Shown here piece after piece: positions 1 through 12,649 of a stretch of DNA of 44,802 nucleotides (its first letter is position 1; each line of letters begins with the position of its first letter). The notes under the pieces were generated by a model. The model saw nothing but the letters and a program-made list of their open reading frames with translations, did no database searches and had not been told where the DNA came from. The position numbers were made by a program, and so were the translations under genes. Source of the stretch: Snodgrassella sp. (lineage in GTDB: Bacteria; Pseudomonadota; Gammaproteobacteria; Burkholderiales; Neisseriaceae); the NCBI GenBank assembly GCA_024103515.1, contig JAGGIK010000011.1, forward strand, positions 1,956 through 46,757. Direction: 5' to 3'.

Positions 1-1
1 A

Positions 2-2920
2 TTGGCCAATATTCGGGTGCAGTTGCAAACGCTCAACAATATGCAGTTTAGCGATGAGGAGTGGCAACGATTTGTATTAGAGTATCTGGACAAACCGAAT
101 GAATCGATGGTCGATAAAAGCCGTAAAATTCACCATAATCATATCTACGATTTTGTGTTTGATGATGGGCATATTCAGAATATTTATCTGCTCGATAAAA
201 AAAATCTCAGCAACAATAAATTACAGGTGATTCGCCAGTTTCGACAAACCGGTAATTATGCTAATCGCTACGATGTTACTATCTTGGTTAATGGCCTGCC
301 TTTGGTACAGGTGGAACTTAAAAAACGTGGCCTTGCCATTCGTGAAGCGTTTGGACAGGTTCATCGCTACAGTAAAGAGAGTTTTAATCAGGACAATTCC
401 CTGTTTAAATATCTACAGTTATTTGTGATTTCAAACGGTACCGATACCCGGTATTTTGCCAACACCACCAAACGGGATAAGGCCAGCTTTGATTTCACCA
501 TAAACTGGGCGAATGTTAAAAATGAACTAATTAGAGACTTAAAAGATTTTACCGCCACCTTTTTTGCCAGCCGTGTGCTGTTAAGTGTTTTAATCACTTA
601 CTCTATTCTGGACATCAATGATACTTTATTGATTATGCGCCCTTACCAGATTGCCGCAACCGAACGGATTTTATGGCAGATTATCAGTGCTTATCAGGCC
701 AAAAACTGGAGTAGCTTACAAAGTGGTGGCTTTATCTGGCACACCACCGGATCAGGAAAAACCCTGACCAGCTTTAAAGCAGCGCGTCTGGCCACCGAGC
801 TGGAATTTATTGATAAAGTGTTTTTTGTGGTGGATCGTAAGGATCTGGATTATCAAACCATGAAGGAATATCAGAAATTCTCAAGAGATAGTGTGAATGG
901 TTCCGATAGTACTACTGGCTTGGAGCGCAATATTGAGAAACAGGATAATAAAATTATTGTCACCACCATTCAAAAACTCAATAATCTGATAAAAGCTAAG
1001 GATGATTTAGCGATCTTTAATAAACAGGTCGTGTTTATTTTTGATGAAGCACACCGCTCACAATTTGGTGAAGCACAAAAAAATATTAAGAAAAAGTTTA
1101 AAAAATATTATCAATTTGGTTTCACCGGCACGCCAATTCTGGACGCTAATGCGTTTGGCGAACAAACTACCGCCAAGGTGTTTGGGCGAGAACTACATAG
1201 CTATTTAATTACCGACGCTATTCGCGATGAGAAGGTACTTAAATTTAAAGTTGACTACAATGATGTATGCCCGCATTTTAAAGCGATTGAATGTGAGCAA
1301 AATCTGGAAAAACTCAGTGCCGCCGAAAATAAGCAAGCATTACTGCATCCCAAACGAATTGAACAGATCAGCCAATATATTCTAAACAATTTTAACCAAA
1401 AAACGCATCGTTCAAATGGCAGCGGCAAAGGCTTTAATGCCATGTTTGCCGTGAGCAGTGTGGACGCGGCAAAGCTATATTATGAGTCGTTAAAAAAACT
1501 GCAACAATCATCCAGTAAACCATTGAAAATTGCTACTATTTTTTCTTTTGCTGCTAATGAGCAACAAGATCCCGCTGGTGCTATTGCTGATGAAAGCTTT
1601 GAAACCAATGCATTGAATCAAAGTGCCAAAGAGTTTTTAGCCGCTGCGATTAATGATTATAATCAAATGTTCAAATCCAACTATGATGTCAGCAGCGGGC
1701 AATTTCAGAATTATTACCGTGATTTATCTTTGCGCGTAAAAAAACAGGAAATTGATTTATTAATCGTCGTGGGTATGTTTCTGACCGGCTTTGATGCGCC
1801 AACCCTCAATACGCTATTTGTCGATAAAAACTTACGTTTTCATGGCTTAATCCAGGCTTTTTCACGCACCAATCGCATCTATGATGACACCAAAACCTGC
1901 GGTAATATTGTGGCATTTCGTGATTTAGAACCAGCCACCATTGACGCCATCAAACTATTTGGCCGAAGAAACACTCGGGATGTGGCATTAGAAAGAAGTT
2001 ATGAGGAACATATGCAGGGTTACACCGATGAGATTTCCGGTGAAATCCATAGCGGATATTTAGCTATTGTGGCTGAGCTACAGCAATGTTTTCCCCATCC
2101 GGATCAGATTATTACTGAAAAAGATAAAAAAGCGTTTATTAAATTATTTGGCCAGTATTTACGTGCCGATAATGTATTACAAAATTATGATGAATATATT
2201 GCTTTAAAGGCATTGCAACAGCTGGATACAACGGATAAACAGGCGGTTGAACAGTTTAAAGCGCAGTATTATGTTTCAGATGAAGCTTTTGAACGGATGC
2301 AAAAGATTAAGATGCCAACAGAAAGAGCAATCCAGAATTACCGTTCAACTTACCATGATATTCGTGACTGGCTGTATAGACAACAAGCCGCTGAAAAACA
2401 GGAGCAGCTAACCATTGATTGGGATGATGTGGTTTTTGAGGTGGATTTATTAAAATCGCTAGAAATCAATTTAGATTATATTCTGGAATTAATTTTTGAA
2501 CAGAACAAGCAAGATAAGAATAAACAAGTCATTGTTGAAGATGCACAGCGCTTAATCCGCTCCAGTTTAGGCTATCGTGCCAAGGAGGAATTGATTATTG
2601 AATTTATTCAACATACCGATTTAAATGCTATTGCTGATAAAGCCGGTATGATTGATGTCTTTTACCAGTATGCCCAACAGCAGCAACAGGCTGAGGTTAA
2701 GGCATTAATTGGTGATGAAAATTTAAATGAAGCTGCTGCTAAGCGTTATATTGCATCCTCATTAAGGCGTGAATATGCTACTGACAACGGTACGGAGCTG
2801 AACGAAATCCTGCCCAAAATGAGCCCGCTTAATCCGCAATATTTACCCAAAAAACAAAAGGTATACCAGAAAATTATTGAGCTGGTTGAGAAGTTTAAAG
2901 GCATAGGTGGCGAAATTTAA
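2..2920 (+). CDS. hsdR: Type I restriction enzyme R subunit (5'-truncated by window edge)
   Basis: This is the DNA translocase/endonuclease subunit of a type I restriction-modification complex. It cuts unmodified DNA after ATP-driven translocation, together with HsdM and HsdS, which are not in the window and would lie upstream. 972 residues are visible. In this numbering a PD-(D/E)xK nuclease core is seen as D91 with E105-L-K107. Helicase motifs follow: HTTGSGKT at 247-254 (Walker A), DEAH at 348-351, FTGTP near 374 and QAFSRTNR near 618. The C-terminus ([14 protein letters not shown]) is typical of the EcoR124/type IC family. Compared with EcoR124I HsdR as I remember it (about 1,038 residues, catalytic D151/E165/K167), about 60 N-terminal residues are missing. 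The TTG at base 2 is therefore an internal Leu codon, not the start. No frameshift is seen, so the subunit is probably functional. Confidence 0.95.
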   Translation: MANIRVQLQTLNNMQFSDEEWQRFVLEYLDKPNESMVDKSRKIHHNHIYDFVFDDGHIQNIYLLDKKNLSNNKLQVIRQFRQTGNYANRYDVTILVNGLPLVQVELKKRGLAIREAFGQVHRYSKESFNQDNSLFKYLQLFVISNGTDTRYFANTTKRDKASFDFTINWANVKNELIRDLKDFTATFFASRVLLSVLITYSILDINDTLLIMRPYQIAATERILWQIISAYQAKNWSSLQSGGFIWHTTGSGKTLTSFKAARLATELEFIDKVFFVVDRKDLDYQTMKEYQKFSRDSVNGSDSTTGLERNIEKQDNKIIVTTIQKLNNLIKAKDDLAIFNKQVVFIFDEAHRSQFGEAQKNIKKKFKKYYQFGFTGTPILDANAFGEQTTAKVFGRELHSYLITDAIRDEKVLKFKVDYNDVCPHFKAIECEQNLEKLSAAENKQALLHPKRIEQISQYILNNFNQKTHRSNGSGKGFNAMFAVSSVDAAKLYYESLKKLQQSSSKPLKIATIFSFAANEQQDPAGAIADESFETNALNQSAKEFLAAAINDYNQMFKSNYDVSSGQFQNYYRDLSLRVKKQEIDLLIVVGMFLTGFDAPTLNTLFVDKNLRFHGLIQAFSRTNRIYDDTKTCGNIVAFRDLEPATIDAIKLFGRRNTRDVALERSYEEHMQGYTDEISGEIHSGYLAIVAELQQCFPHPDQIITEKDKKAFIKLFGQYLRADNVLQNYDEYIALKALQQLDTTDKQAVEQFKAQYYVSDEAFERMQKIKMPTERAIQNYRSTYHDIRDWLYRQQAAEKQEQLTIDWDDVVFEVDLLKSLEINLDYILELIFEQNKQDKNKQVIVEDAQRLIRSSLGYRAKEELIIEFIQHTDLNAIADKAGMIDVFYQYAQQQQQAEVKALIGDENLNEAAAKRYIASSLRREYATDNGTELNEILPKMSPLNPQYLPKKQKVYQKIIELVEKFKGIGGEI

Positions 2921-2929
2921 TTGTAAACC

Positions 2930-2971
2930 ATCAGGAAGAGGAGATGAGAATTAACGTTTTATCTTCCTGAT
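2930..2971 (+). terminator. Possible hairpin after hsdR
   Basis: A 10-bp perfect inverted repeat (ATCAGGAAGA at 2930-2939, TCTTCCTGAT at 2962-2971) begins 9 bases after the hsdR stop. The loop is 22 bases and A residues, not T, follow the stem, so it is a poor intrinsic terminator. It may act as an RNA-stabilising hairpin. Confidence 0.35.
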
Positions 2972-3724
2972 AAAAACTGATTAATTCAGGCGTGCTTAAT
3001 ATGCTTTCATGCAATCGTAATGAAATGGTTAATATTCCTTTCTCAGGATAAATGCGCGTGCAACAAGTTAGGTTGTCTGTGTGAATATTTTATATTTGTT
3101 TGGCTGGATATTGTTTGATGATTTATGGGCAAGTGGTATAACAAAGCGGCAGTTATTCTTTGGTTATTTCTCTTGCCGGTGTTTGATGATTAAATAGATA
3201 TTAATTCAGTATTTGGTTGGATGCGGACGATTAAGTGTGCCATATGGCTACGCTAATATGTGCAGTTAAACGGATATAGTCTGTGCTGAGATCCTATGGT
3301 TTTCCCGCTGATGGGTGTTATTGCAGGCAACTCAGATTCATTATTTATCAGCCAGTTTTGTGGTAGCCAGTATATTCAGCTAGCCAGTCTGATAGCCAAG
3401 ATTCTACCCACGAGGCATCTGGCTGAAATACCATTGTTTAATATTGCACGCTTAAATTTATTGTATTCAATGCTTGTAAGCGATGTGGATTTTAATTACT
3501 GTAACGTCTGATTTGATTGGCTAATCGGCACTTTGCTTAACAGGTGCTGATAATATTTTATGATAAGAATTGGCGGCGTTTTGTTTGCGTTGTTATAGCT
3601 GTGCAGCCGGTTGCTCTGTGCCGGTGCAGCAAGCTGTTTGTTGGAAAAGTTGTCAGGCAGACTATCTGGCTTTATCGTAAGGTAAGAGGCAATATAAGCA
3701 ATTTAAATGGGATAAAATTAATTG
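2972..3724. other. Non-coding stretch, nothing recognised
   Basis: About 750 bases between the hsdR hairpin and the small membrane-protein gene. Two short open frames on the plus strand (3296-3511 and 3544-3732) have no clear ribosome binding site, no recognisable domain and an odd composition. I do not call them genes. No transposase remnant, tRNA or strong promoter was recognised. Confidence 0.5.
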
Positions 3725-4015
3725 TTAACTGAATTTAATCGCCCATACCATGCATGTAAGCACTGCCAGTATAATTACCGCGTTTTTCTCAAGCCGGCTT
3801 CTGGCAAATTTGCAATGAATTATCTGCATAATAACCAATATTAAAGTTAAAATAGTCATTCCAATCGCTGTATTTGCAGAACTATCTTCTGGCAGTTGAA
3901 CTATCGTCTTATCCATTCCCTGCATCCACTGATATTTATTAGTTGAAGTACCCAATAATATTAATAGCCCTATAATATAAATTATCGGGTATATAAGTTT
4001 ATTAATGTTTTTCAC
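3725..4015 (-). CDS. Small hypothetical membrane protein
   Basis: A 96-residue protein with three predicted membrane segments (about residues 7-22, 49-66 and 78-94), a polar loop at 23-48 and a basic stretch (KFARSRLEK) before the third segment. I do not recognise the family. The start is a GTG preceded by a weak purine-rich stretch. It lies between hsdR and gyrB, on the same strand as gyrB but downstream of the gyrB terminator, so it should have its own promoter. The hydrophobic pattern looks like a real inner-membrane protein, but length and start are uncertain. Confidence 0.5.
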   Translation of the reverse strand: MKNINKLIYPIIYIIGLLILLGTSTNKYQWMQGMDKTIVQLPEDSSANTAIGMTILTLILVIMQIIHCKFARSRLEKNAVIILAVLTCMVWAIKFS

Positions 4016-4137
4016 CTTGGCACCTGCACAAATTTTGGCCAGAATTTAACAATAAAATCGCCATATGATGTATTTTTATTTGTTGTTTTAATGGATAAAT
4101 TTATACTTCGATTATAGCGTGCTCCTTTAATTGATAA

Positions 4138-4162
4138 AAAAGGATGGCTGAGCCATCCTTTT
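4138..4162 (-). terminator. gyrB intrinsic terminator
   Basis: A perfect 12-bp inverted repeat (AAAAGGATGGCT / AGCCATCCTTTT) around a single central base, so the real loop will be a few bases larger. It lies 17 bases past the gyrB stop. On the minus strand it ends in a run of T, as expected for a Rho-independent terminator. Confidence 0.85.
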
Positions 4163-4178
4163 AGTGTGATAAGGTGAT

Positions 4179-6578
<2,400 letters not shown>

Positions 6579-6780
6579 TTACTAATCTGAAAAGCTGGTC
6601 ATTCTGATGTGGTGAGACTACCAGTTAGTTCTGCATCTAAATTTGCGATGATAACTGGCCAAACACGATAGACCAAAGGATATATTATAGCAGAAAACAG
6701 AATTTATTTCAGATAATATATCTATTTAACATGATGTTTTACTTGCTGTTTATTTAGCCTGTTAGATTCTGCATAAAATT

Positions 6781-6838
6781 AAACTGCCGTAAGTCTGACG
6801 ATGATTATTGATATCATGAGAAGGACTTAGGGCAGTTT
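6781..6838 (-). terminator. Terminator downstream of dnaN
   Basis: Arms at 6781-6795 and 6824-6838 pair over 15 positions with one mismatch. T-rich sequence follows the stem in both directions. The hairpin lies 20 bases past the dnaN stop on the minus strand and probably ends the dnaA-dnaN transcript before gyrB. The 28-base spacer between the arms is longer than usual. Confidence 0.65.
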
Positions 6839-6857
6839 TTGGTAACTCAAATGACAA

Positions 6858-7961
6858 TTAAATACGCATTGGCATGACGATATATTTAAAGTTTGGGTTG
6901 TTGGGGATGGTAAATAAGGTTGAGCGATTGGCATCACCAAAGGCCAGTTGTAAATCATCGGCATGCACGTTGCGCAATACGTCCATCAGGTAGTTGATGT
7001 TAAAACCCACTTCCAGTGTGTCACCCTGATAGGCAATTTCCAGTTCTTCGCGCGCTTCTTCTTGCTCGTTATTGTTGCAGGTTACGCTCAGCAGACCGGG
7101 CTGGATTTGCAGACGGGCACCGCGGAACTTTTCATTGGCCAGAATGGCTGCGCGTTCCAGTGCGCCCAGCAGCTCAGTACGATTGGCCAGAAAGATTTTA
7201 TTGTTATCAAGTGGAATCACACGGTTGTAATCTGGGAATTTTCCATCCACGACCTTAGATACAATAATGGTGTCATTGCAGCGAAAGCGAACTTGATTGT
7301 TGAGTAATTCAATGGTGATTGGTTGCTCTGGAAACATCAGTAATTTCAAAAGTTCTAATACGGTTTTACGCGGCAGAATCACTTCTGCCTTGGGTAAGTC
7401 TGCATCGAGATCGCAGGCAGCATAGGCCAGACGATGTCCATCGGTGGCTACCAGACGCAGCTGATTGCCTTCAGTCTGCATCAGCAATCCGTTCAAATAA
7501 TAACGTATGTCCTGTATTGCCATGCTGTACTGTACCTGAGACAGCATTTCACGGAAAACTTCCTGTGAGAGGGTAAATATTGCATCGACATTCTGTTCTA
7601 CATTCATCAATGGAAAATCTTCGGCCGGAAGTGTCTGTAAATTGAACCGGCTTTTACCTGCTTTCAAAACCAGCCGATTATTGCTCCAGTCTAATGAGAC
7701 GATCGAACCAGCAGGTAAGGCACGTAGAATGTCTTGAAGTTTTTTGGCATTGGTGGTCACGCGAAAATCTTCAGCCTCACTTTGTGGGCCAATGGTATCA
7801 ATCTGAATTTCCAGATCTGTAGCCAGAAATTTTGTTTCCCCCTGGTGGCTTTCCAATAAGACATTAGACAAAATAGGCAGGGTATGGCGACGTTCAACAA
7901 TACCGGTTACGGCTTGCAGCGGTTTAAGCAAACTATCGCGCTCTGCTTGTAATATCAGCAT
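6858..7961 (-). CDS. dnaN: DNA polymerase III beta sliding clamp
   Basis: The ring-shaped processivity clamp of the replicase, which also docks mismatch-repair and translesion enzymes. At 367 residues it has the usual length and three repeated clamp domains. It starts MLILQAERDSLLKPLQ, contains the conserved VVERRHTLPILSN-like segment (here IVERRHTLPILSN near residue 21), GRFPDY-like KFPDYNRVIP near 243, and ends with the classic PMRI peptide (YIVMPMRI). It follows dnaA with a 22-base gap on the same strand, the standard dnaA-dnaN operon, and is followed by a hairpin. Confidence 0.98.
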   Translation of the reverse strand: MLILQAERDSLLKPLQAVTGIVERRHTLPILSNVLLESHQGETKFLATDLEIQIDTIGPQSEAEDFRVTTNAKKLQDILRALPAGSIVSLDWSNNRLVLKAGKSRFNLQTLPAEDFPLMNVEQNVDAIFTLSQEVFREMLSQVQYSMAIQDIRYYLNGLLMQTEGNQLRLVATDGHRLAYAACDLDADLPKAEVILPRKTVLELLKLLMFPEQPITIELLNNQVRFRCNDTIIVSKVVDGKFPDYNRVIPLDNNKIFLANRTELLGALERAAILANEKFRGARLQIQPGLLSVTCNNNEQEEAREELEIAYQGDTLEVGFNINYLMDVLRNVHADDLQLAFGDANRSTLFTIPNNPNFKYIVMPMRI

Positions 7962-7983
7962 ACTCTATATCCTTGATCCTTGT

Positions 7984-9582
7984 TTAATCTCGTAAAATCA
8001 TCATTAAGGTTTCATACGCTTTAGCCGTTTCGGCATCGTCTTTGCGTAGCTTGGTAATACTTTTTACTGCATGCATTACGGTGGTGTGGTCGCGACCACC
8101 AAATCCGCTGCCAATAGCCGGTAGGCTGAGCTGGGTCAATTCTTTAGCCAGCGTCATGGCCATCTGCCGCGGACGAGCTAGATTGCGGGTACGTTTTTTG
8201 CCCACCATGTCACTGATGGTAATACCGTAGAATTTAGACACAGTATTCTGGATATGTTCCAATGTCATTGGTTTGTGATTGACGGCCAGAATATCCTGTA
8301 ATGCCTCTGTGGCTAAGCCCACATCAATCGGACGGTTGGCAAAGCGACTTTGAGCGACTACGCGCTTGAATGCCCCTTCCAGTTCACGCACATTACTGCG
8401 AATATGTTTGGCAATAAAGAAAGCTGCCTCGTCTTCAAGCTGAACCTGTGCCAGCTCGGCTTTTTTCTGTAGAATGGCCACACGCATTTCCAGTTCTGGC
8501 GGTTCGAGTTCCAGACTCAGCCCCCAGGAAAAACGTGATTTCAGACGGTCATCCATGCCATCAATATGTGATGGAAGAGTATCACAGGTAAGAATTACCT
8601 GTTTTTTTTCGTCAATTAAATGATTATAGACGTAAAAAAACTCTTCCATGGTGCGGTCTTTGCCGGCAATAAACTGCACATCATCCATAATCAGCAGATC
8701 AACTTGCTGATATTGCAGACGCATGGCGTCAAAGGATTTGGCGTGAAAAGCATTCATAATGCCGCGAATAAATTCATCAGCATGGATATAGCGGATTTTG
8801 ACTTTGGGGTTGGTGGCAAACAGCTGGTTGCCAATGGCTTGTACCAGATGGGTTTTACCTAAGCCGGTGCTACCATAAACGAAAAAAGGGTTATACATAC
8901 TGTTTCCCGGATTTTCCGCGATTGATAAAGCAGCTGCATGCGCCAGACGATTACCTTTACCTTGCACTAAGGTGGCAAAGGTATGTTCTGGATTCAAATT
9001 GGTATCGGTATAACGGTTCTTTTTAGCCTGTTCACTTGCACTGTCATGGCTAGTAGAAGCGGAATTGGCTAAATGATCGGTTTTATCTGCTTTATGCGCT
9101 TTGGGTTTGATGATTATGTCATCATGATGGGTTGCGCTGGTATCAGATTTCTGCTGAGTATTACGTAGCCGTTTGGCAATGATATCCTGCGCAGATACGG
9201 TACTTTTCAGTTCGGCTGTTTGCTTCGGTGTTGTTGTCGTGGAGGATTCTATTTCAATTGAGTTTTCGGCGGGCTGTTTCACTGGCTCGGCTTTGGCCGG
9301 CTGACTAGTAGCTGCTGCAGAAGCCTGGAGTAATTGTCCTTGTCCAATTTTCAGTACCAATGGACTAGTATTGTCAATATTTGTAGCCCGACGAGCATCT
9401 TCAATGGCCGACCAAAATCGGTCTCGAACATGATTAAATGTAAAGGTGTTGCGTGCGAATATTACCCATTTGCCATTTTCTTCACCTACAGTTAAAGGAG
9501 CAATCCACATCTGGTATTGCTGAGCAGGTAAATTTTGTTGTAGATGTAACAGGCACTGTGGCCAAAACTCGGTGAGGGTCAT
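7984..9582 (-). CDS. dnaA: Chromosomal replication initiator DnaA
   Basis: AAA+ ATPase that opens oriC and loads the DnaB helicase. It also regulates transcription at DnaA boxes. 532 residues, somewhat longer than the usual 450-470 because the linker (about residues 85-195) is long and rich in Ala, Thr, Ser and Lys. Domain I is at 1-80. Domain III has Walker A GSTGLGKT at 237-244 and Walker B LLIMDD ending at 301. Domain IV carries the DNA-binding signature GGRDHTTVMHA near the C-terminus. The ATG at 9582 gives the expected MTLTEFWPQCL beginning. It diverges from rpmH, and a TATAAT-containing promoter lies 65-92 bases upstream. Confidence 0.98.
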   Translation of the reverse strand: MTLTEFWPQCLLHLQQNLPAQQYQMWIAPLTVGEENGKWVIFARNTFTFNHVRDRFWSAIEDARRATNIDNTSPLVLKIGQGQLLQASAAATSQPAKAEPVKQPAENSIEIESSTTTTPKQTAELKSTVSAQDIIAKRLRNTQQKSDTSATHHDDIIIKPKAHKADKTDHLANSASTSHDSASEQAKKNRYTDTNLNPEHTFATLVQGKGNRLAHAAALSIAENPGNSMYNPFFVYGSTGLGKTHLVQAIGNQLFATNPKVKIRYIHADEFIRGIMNAFHAKSFDAMRLQYQQVDLLIMDDVQFIAGKDRTMEEFFYVYNHLIDEKKQVILTCDTLPSHIDGMDDRLKSRFSWGLSLELEPPELEMRVAILQKKAELAQVQLEDEAAFFIAKHIRSNVRELEGAFKRVVAQSRFANRPIDVGLATEALQDILAVNHKPMTLEHIQNTVSKFYGITISDMVGKKRTRNLARPRQMAMTLAKELTQLSLPAIGSGFGGRDHTTVMHAVKSITKLRKDDAETAKAYETLMMILRD

Positions 9583-9646
9583 GCTTCTGGCTTAATTTGG
9601 GTTGAATCGAAGATTTAGGGCAAAATACATATATCATATAAAGTGT

Positions 9647-9674
9647 ATTATACTAATTATACGCACAAATCAAA
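9647..9674 (-). promoter_or_regulatory. Candidate dnaA promoter
   Basis: On the minus strand a perfect -10 hexamer TATAAT (9647-9652) is preceded, after 16 bases, by TTTGAT (9669-9674) as a weak -35. It points at dnaA from the divergent dnaA/rpmH interval. Assigned by sequence match only. Confidence 0.55.
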
Positions 9675-9739
9675 ATACTGACCACGCTTTGTCATTATGT
9701 AAAGACAGTTTTGCCAAGTTGGGCATTAATCTATACACA

Positions 9740-9768
9740 TTGACAAAGTGCTGTTCTTGTTGTGTAAT
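9740..9768 (+). promoter_or_regulatory. Strong sigma-70-type rpmH promoter
   Basis: TTGACA (9740-9745), a 17-base spacer and TGTAAT (9763-9768), which also has an upstream TG. This is near-consensus for the housekeeping sigma factor and sits 36 bases before the rpmH start, as expected for a ribosomal-protein gene. A weak DnaA-box-like CTATACACA (9731-9739) lies immediately upstream and could let DnaA influence the promoter. Confidence 0.75.
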
Positions 9769-9804
9769 GCTACGTTTTATTTAGAGTTAATTCGGGAATA
9801 AATT

Positions 9805-9939
9805 ATGAAACGCACTTATCAACCATCCGTTACCCGTCGCAAACGCACTCATGGTTTTCTGGTTCGTAGCAAAACACGTGGTGGTCGTGCTGTATTGGCC
9901 GCTCGTCGCGCCAAAGGCCGTAAACGCTTGGCTGTGTAA
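9805..9939 (+). CDS. rpmH: 50S ribosomal protein L34
   Basis: A 44-residue, very basic protein of the large ribosomal subunit. It begins MKRTYQPS and carries the family signature ([17 protein letters not shown], then [11 protein letters not shown]), matching L34 over its full length. It is the first gene of the rpmH-rnpA-yidD-yidC series conserved next to dnaA in many bacteria. A strong TTGACA/TGTAAT promoter lies just upstream. The rnpA start follows its stop by only 9 bases. Confidence 0.98.
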   Translation: MKRTYQPSVTRRKRTHGFLVRSKTRGGRAVLAARRAKGRKRLAV

Positions 9940-9948
9940 GCTTTAATA

Positions 9949-10305
9949 ATGGAATTTCATTTTGGCAAAAAGTATCGCCTATTGAAAACGGATGAATTTT
10001 CATCCGTTTTTGCGTTACGCTGCCAAAAAAGCCGAGGCTGTTTACAGATATTTCAAGCACGTAATACACTGGGTTTCCCTCGTTTGGGGCTGATTGTAGC
10101 TAAAAAAGTAGCTAAGCGAGCCAACAGACGCAATTATATGAAACGGGTACTACGAGAGTGGTTTCGGCAACATAAGCATGAAATGCTTGCGGTGGATGTT
10201 ATCATTCGTGTTCGCCAACCTTTCACACGCACGGATTACCGTGTTGTCGTCAACAATTTACAACAGCTACTGCTAGCAGCCGGTGCACATAAAACATCGC
10301 AATGA
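9949..10305 (+). CDS. rnpA: Ribonuclease P protein component
   Basis: Protein subunit of RNase P, which with the catalytic RNA (not in this window) removes the 5' leader of precursor tRNAs. 118 residues, the usual length. The RNR signature is seen as [19 protein letters not shown] (about residues 52-70), and the aromatic-basic N-terminal segment ([17 protein letters not shown]) is typical. It starts 9 bases after rpmH, and its last four bases (ATGA) overlap the yidD start, so translation is probably coupled. Confidence 0.96.
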   Translation: MEFHFGKKYRLLKTDEFSSVFALRCQKSRGCLQIFQARNTLGFPRLGLIVAKKVAKRANRRNYMKRVLREWFRQHKHEMLAVDVIIRVRQPFTRTDYRVVVNNLQQLLLAAGAHKTSQ

Positions 10306-10511
10306 AATTTTTATTGCTTGGGTTGATTCGTGTCTATCAATATGCAATCAGCCCGCTTTTGCCGCCAAGCTGTCGCTTTCGTCCGACCTGTTCACAATAT
10401 GCAGTGATGGCCTTGCAAAAATACGGCGTGGTGAAAGGCGGCTGGCTGATTTTAAAACGTATCAGTCGTTGTCACCCATGGGGTGGTTGCGGTGATGATC
10501 CTCTTCCTTAG
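10302..10511 (+). CDS. yidD: Membrane protein insertion efficiency factor YidD
   Basis: A small membrane-associated protein that helps YidC-dependent insertion of inner-membrane proteins. The 69 residues carry the family hallmarks: an N-terminal hydrophobic/amphipathic helix ([19 protein letters not shown]), the cysteine motif [12 protein letters not shown] and the C-terminal [14 protein letters not shown]. It overlaps rnpA by four bases and precedes yidC by 21 bases, the standard order. Confidence 0.97.
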   Translation: MKFLLLGLIRVYQYAISPLLPPSCRFRPTCSQYAVMALQKYGVVKGGWLILKRISRCHPWGGCGDDPLP

Positions 10512-10532
10512 CAATTAAATACGGAAAAGACT

Positions 10533-12191
10533 ATGGATTTTAAACGATTATTGATATTTATTGTGCTGACAATGGCTATTTTGTTAGGCTGGGAAAAAAT
10601 GTATCCAAAGCCTAAGCAAGAGGCTACAGTACAACAGACATCATCGGCCGCAACAAATACTTCTACTCAGGCCAGCAGCGCTACTGACGTTGCACTGAGT
10701 AAAACTGATCCGATTACCGTTGATACTGACACAGTTAAAGCGATTATTGATGAAAAAACCGGAGATTTGCGTCATTTGGTATTAAATCAGTACAAAGCCA
10801 CCACAGATGCCAGCAAACCATTTGTTTTACTCGATAATGGCCAGAACGGTCATCAATATATAGCTCAGTCGGTATTATTAAACCGGCAGGGTGATTATCT
10901 GTTTAAGGATTTGACATTTAGCGCACCGCAAAAACATTACACGCTCAGTGGCGATAAATTAGAAGTGCGTCTGACTGCAACCGAACAGAATGGTATAAAA
11001 GTTACCAAGATTTACACCTTTACTAAAGGCAGTTATCTGATTAATTTGCGGTATGAAATTGCTAACCACAGTACTCAGCCATTGCTGCTGGATGTGGCCT
11101 ATCGCGTGTTGCGTGATGGCAAAGAACCTGAAGGTACCGGTTATTTTGACCACACATTTACTGGTCCGGCTTTGTATACCCCAACTGGTAAATTTGAAAA
11201 AATCGCCTTTTCTGATCTGGACAACGATTATTCTTCTGGTCGCGATAAAGCTGACTATGAACGCAAAACCAATACCGGCTGGATTGGCATGATGCAACAT
11301 TATTTCATGACCACTTGGATTTTGCAGCCAAAAGACGGTGAGAGTGTGTGTGCTGGCACAGATTGTCAGATTGATATCCGCAAACGCAGTGATGGTCTTT
11401 ATTCAGCTGGTGTGAGAATACCTGTTAAAGATATTCCTGCAAATTCTACTGGTAGCTTCGGAATTTCCTTGTATTCTGGCCCTCAAATTTATTCAGTTAT
11501 TACCAGGGTGGCTGATAATCTGCAAATGATCAAGGATTACGGTAAAGTTTCATTGTTCTCATCACCTTTATTCTGGCTGCTGAATTGGTGGCATAATCTG
11601 GTTAAAAACTGGGGCTGGGCAATCATTTTGCTGACATTGACAGTAAAAGCCATACTATTCCCGTTAACCAATGCTTCTTATAAGTCTATGGCTAAAATGC
11701 GTGCTGTGGCGCCACGCTTACAGGCGTTAAAGGATCAGTACGGTAATGACCGCATGCGCCTGCAACAGGAAATGATGAACATTTACAAAAAGGAAAAAAT
11801 CAATCCGGTAGGTGGTTGTTTGCCGATGTTGCTGCAGTTTCCCGTGTTTATCGGTCTATACTGGGCATTATTTGCATCGGTAGAGTTACGTGGAGCACCA
11901 TGGATAGGCTGGATTACCGATTTAGGCCGTCAGGATCCTTATTATATTCTGCCGGTTCTGATGGCGCTGACTATGTATCTGCAAACCTTTATGAATCCGC
12001 CACCCACAGATCCAATGCAAGCTAAAATGATGAAAGTCATGCCGATTGTGTTTTCAGTGATGTTCTTCTTCTTTCCCGCAGGTCTGGTTCTGTATTGGTT
12101 GACTAATAATATCCTAACTCTGGTACAGCAGTGGTTTATCAATAAACGTATCGAACATCGTGCAAAAATGCACCGTTCACTGGATATTTGA
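10533..12191 (+). CDS. yidC: Membrane protein insertase YidC
   Basis: Inner-membrane insertase/chaperone, acting alone or with SecYEG. 552 residues, typical for Gram-negative YidC. It has an N-terminal membrane anchor (about residues 6-20), a low-complexity Ser/Thr/Gln linker, a large periplasmic P1 domain (about 55-340) and then the conserved insertase core with five membrane segments. The core shows KNWGWAIILLTL, the cytoplasmic coiled hairpin with KAMAKMRA-like (here YKSMAKMRAVAPRLQ), NPVGGCLPMLLQ and PAGLVLYWLTNNIL. A perfect terminator follows 12 bases after the stop, ending the rpmH-rnpA-yidD-yidC unit. The tRNA-modification gene mnmE, often next, is absent. Confidence 0.98.
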   Translation: MDFKRLLIFIVLTMAILLGWEKMYPKPKQEATVQQTSSAATNTSTQASSATDVALSKTDPITVDTDTVKAIIDEKTGDLRHLVLNQYKATTDASKPFVLLDNGQNGHQYIAQSVLLNRQGDYLFKDLTFSAPQKHYTLSGDKLEVRLTATEQNGIKVTKIYTFTKGSYLINLRYEIANHSTQPLLLDVAYRVLRDGKEPEGTGYFDHTFTGPALYTPTGKFEKIAFSDLDNDYSSGRDKADYERKTNTGWIGMMQHYFMTTWILQPKDGESVCAGTDCQIDIRKRSDGLYSAGVRIPVKDIPANSTGSFGISLYSGPQIYSVITRVADNLQMIKDYGKVSLFSSPLFWLLNWWHNLVKNWGWAIILLTLTVKAILFPLTNASYKSMAKMRAVAPRLQALKDQYGNDRMRLQQEMMNIYKKEKINPVGGCLPMLLQFPVFIGLYWALFASVELRGAPWIGWITDLGRQDPYYILPVLMALTMYLQTFMNPPPTDPMQAKMMKVMPIVFSVMFFFFPAGLVLYWLTNNILTLVQQWFINKRIEHRAKMHRSLDI

Positions 12192-12203
12192 TCGGAATAG
12201 TCC

Positions 12204-12233
12204 AAAAAAGCACTTCAAATGAAGTGCTTTTTT
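12204..12233 (+). terminator. yidC intrinsic terminator
   Basis: A 14-bp perfect stem (AAAAAAGCACTTCA / TGAAGTGCTTTTTT) with AA at its centre, ending in six T. It starts 12 bases past the yidC stop. Confidence 0.9.
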
Positions 12234-12649
12234 ATTTTGCCATGACATTATTTCATTCTGCTCAACAATGGAGAAATTAGCTATAGCTAGTCAGAAATCA
12301 TATTTTAATCAATTGCTAAAGTATTCGGTACATTCATAATTGGGTGAATATATCCGATAGATAAGACTATATTGATTTATCCAGAATGTAGAAGTAAAAC
12401 AGCATGCTTGATATTTAAACGTGTACACACTGATTTCAATATTAATTCATCGTAGCATTTTCTTAAGCATGCTTGGCACAACGTAGTGTATTGAATTGAT
12501 TATATAATGAGTATACAGATAATAATTGGCTTGAATATTTGATTTTATCCCTATAACACATATTAATTATCAGCCTAAACATTCATTGATAATGGAGAAC
12601 CTATAAAAATGATGTATTGACTAAACTTTGAATTAAGCCATTTCCAAAA
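12234..12649. other. AT-rich non-coding stretch with weak DnaA-box-like sites
   Basis: No open frame or RNA gene is recognised. It is very AT-rich, holds two copies of the palindrome AAGCATGCTT or a close variant (near 12400 and 12465), and two near-matches to the DnaA box TTATCCACA: TTATCCAGA at 12377-12385 and TTATCCCTA at 12545-12553. A third, TCATCCACA, is at 12823-12831. This is only weak support for an origin. Confidence 0.35.

Noticed and set aside
3296-3732. Two short plus-strand frames between hsdR and gyrB
   Set aside because: No ribosome binding site, no domain, and no protein-like hydrophobic or repeat pattern. Listed only as part of a non-coding stretch.
9583-9804. Calling oriC between dnaA and rpmH
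   Set aside because: Only one weak DnaA-box-like site is visible. Gene order alone is not enough to place the origin.
9830-10069. Open frame of 79 codons on the minus strand over rpmH and rnpA
   Set aside because: It is antisense to two certain conserved genes, and arises from the codon use of basic ribosomal proteins.
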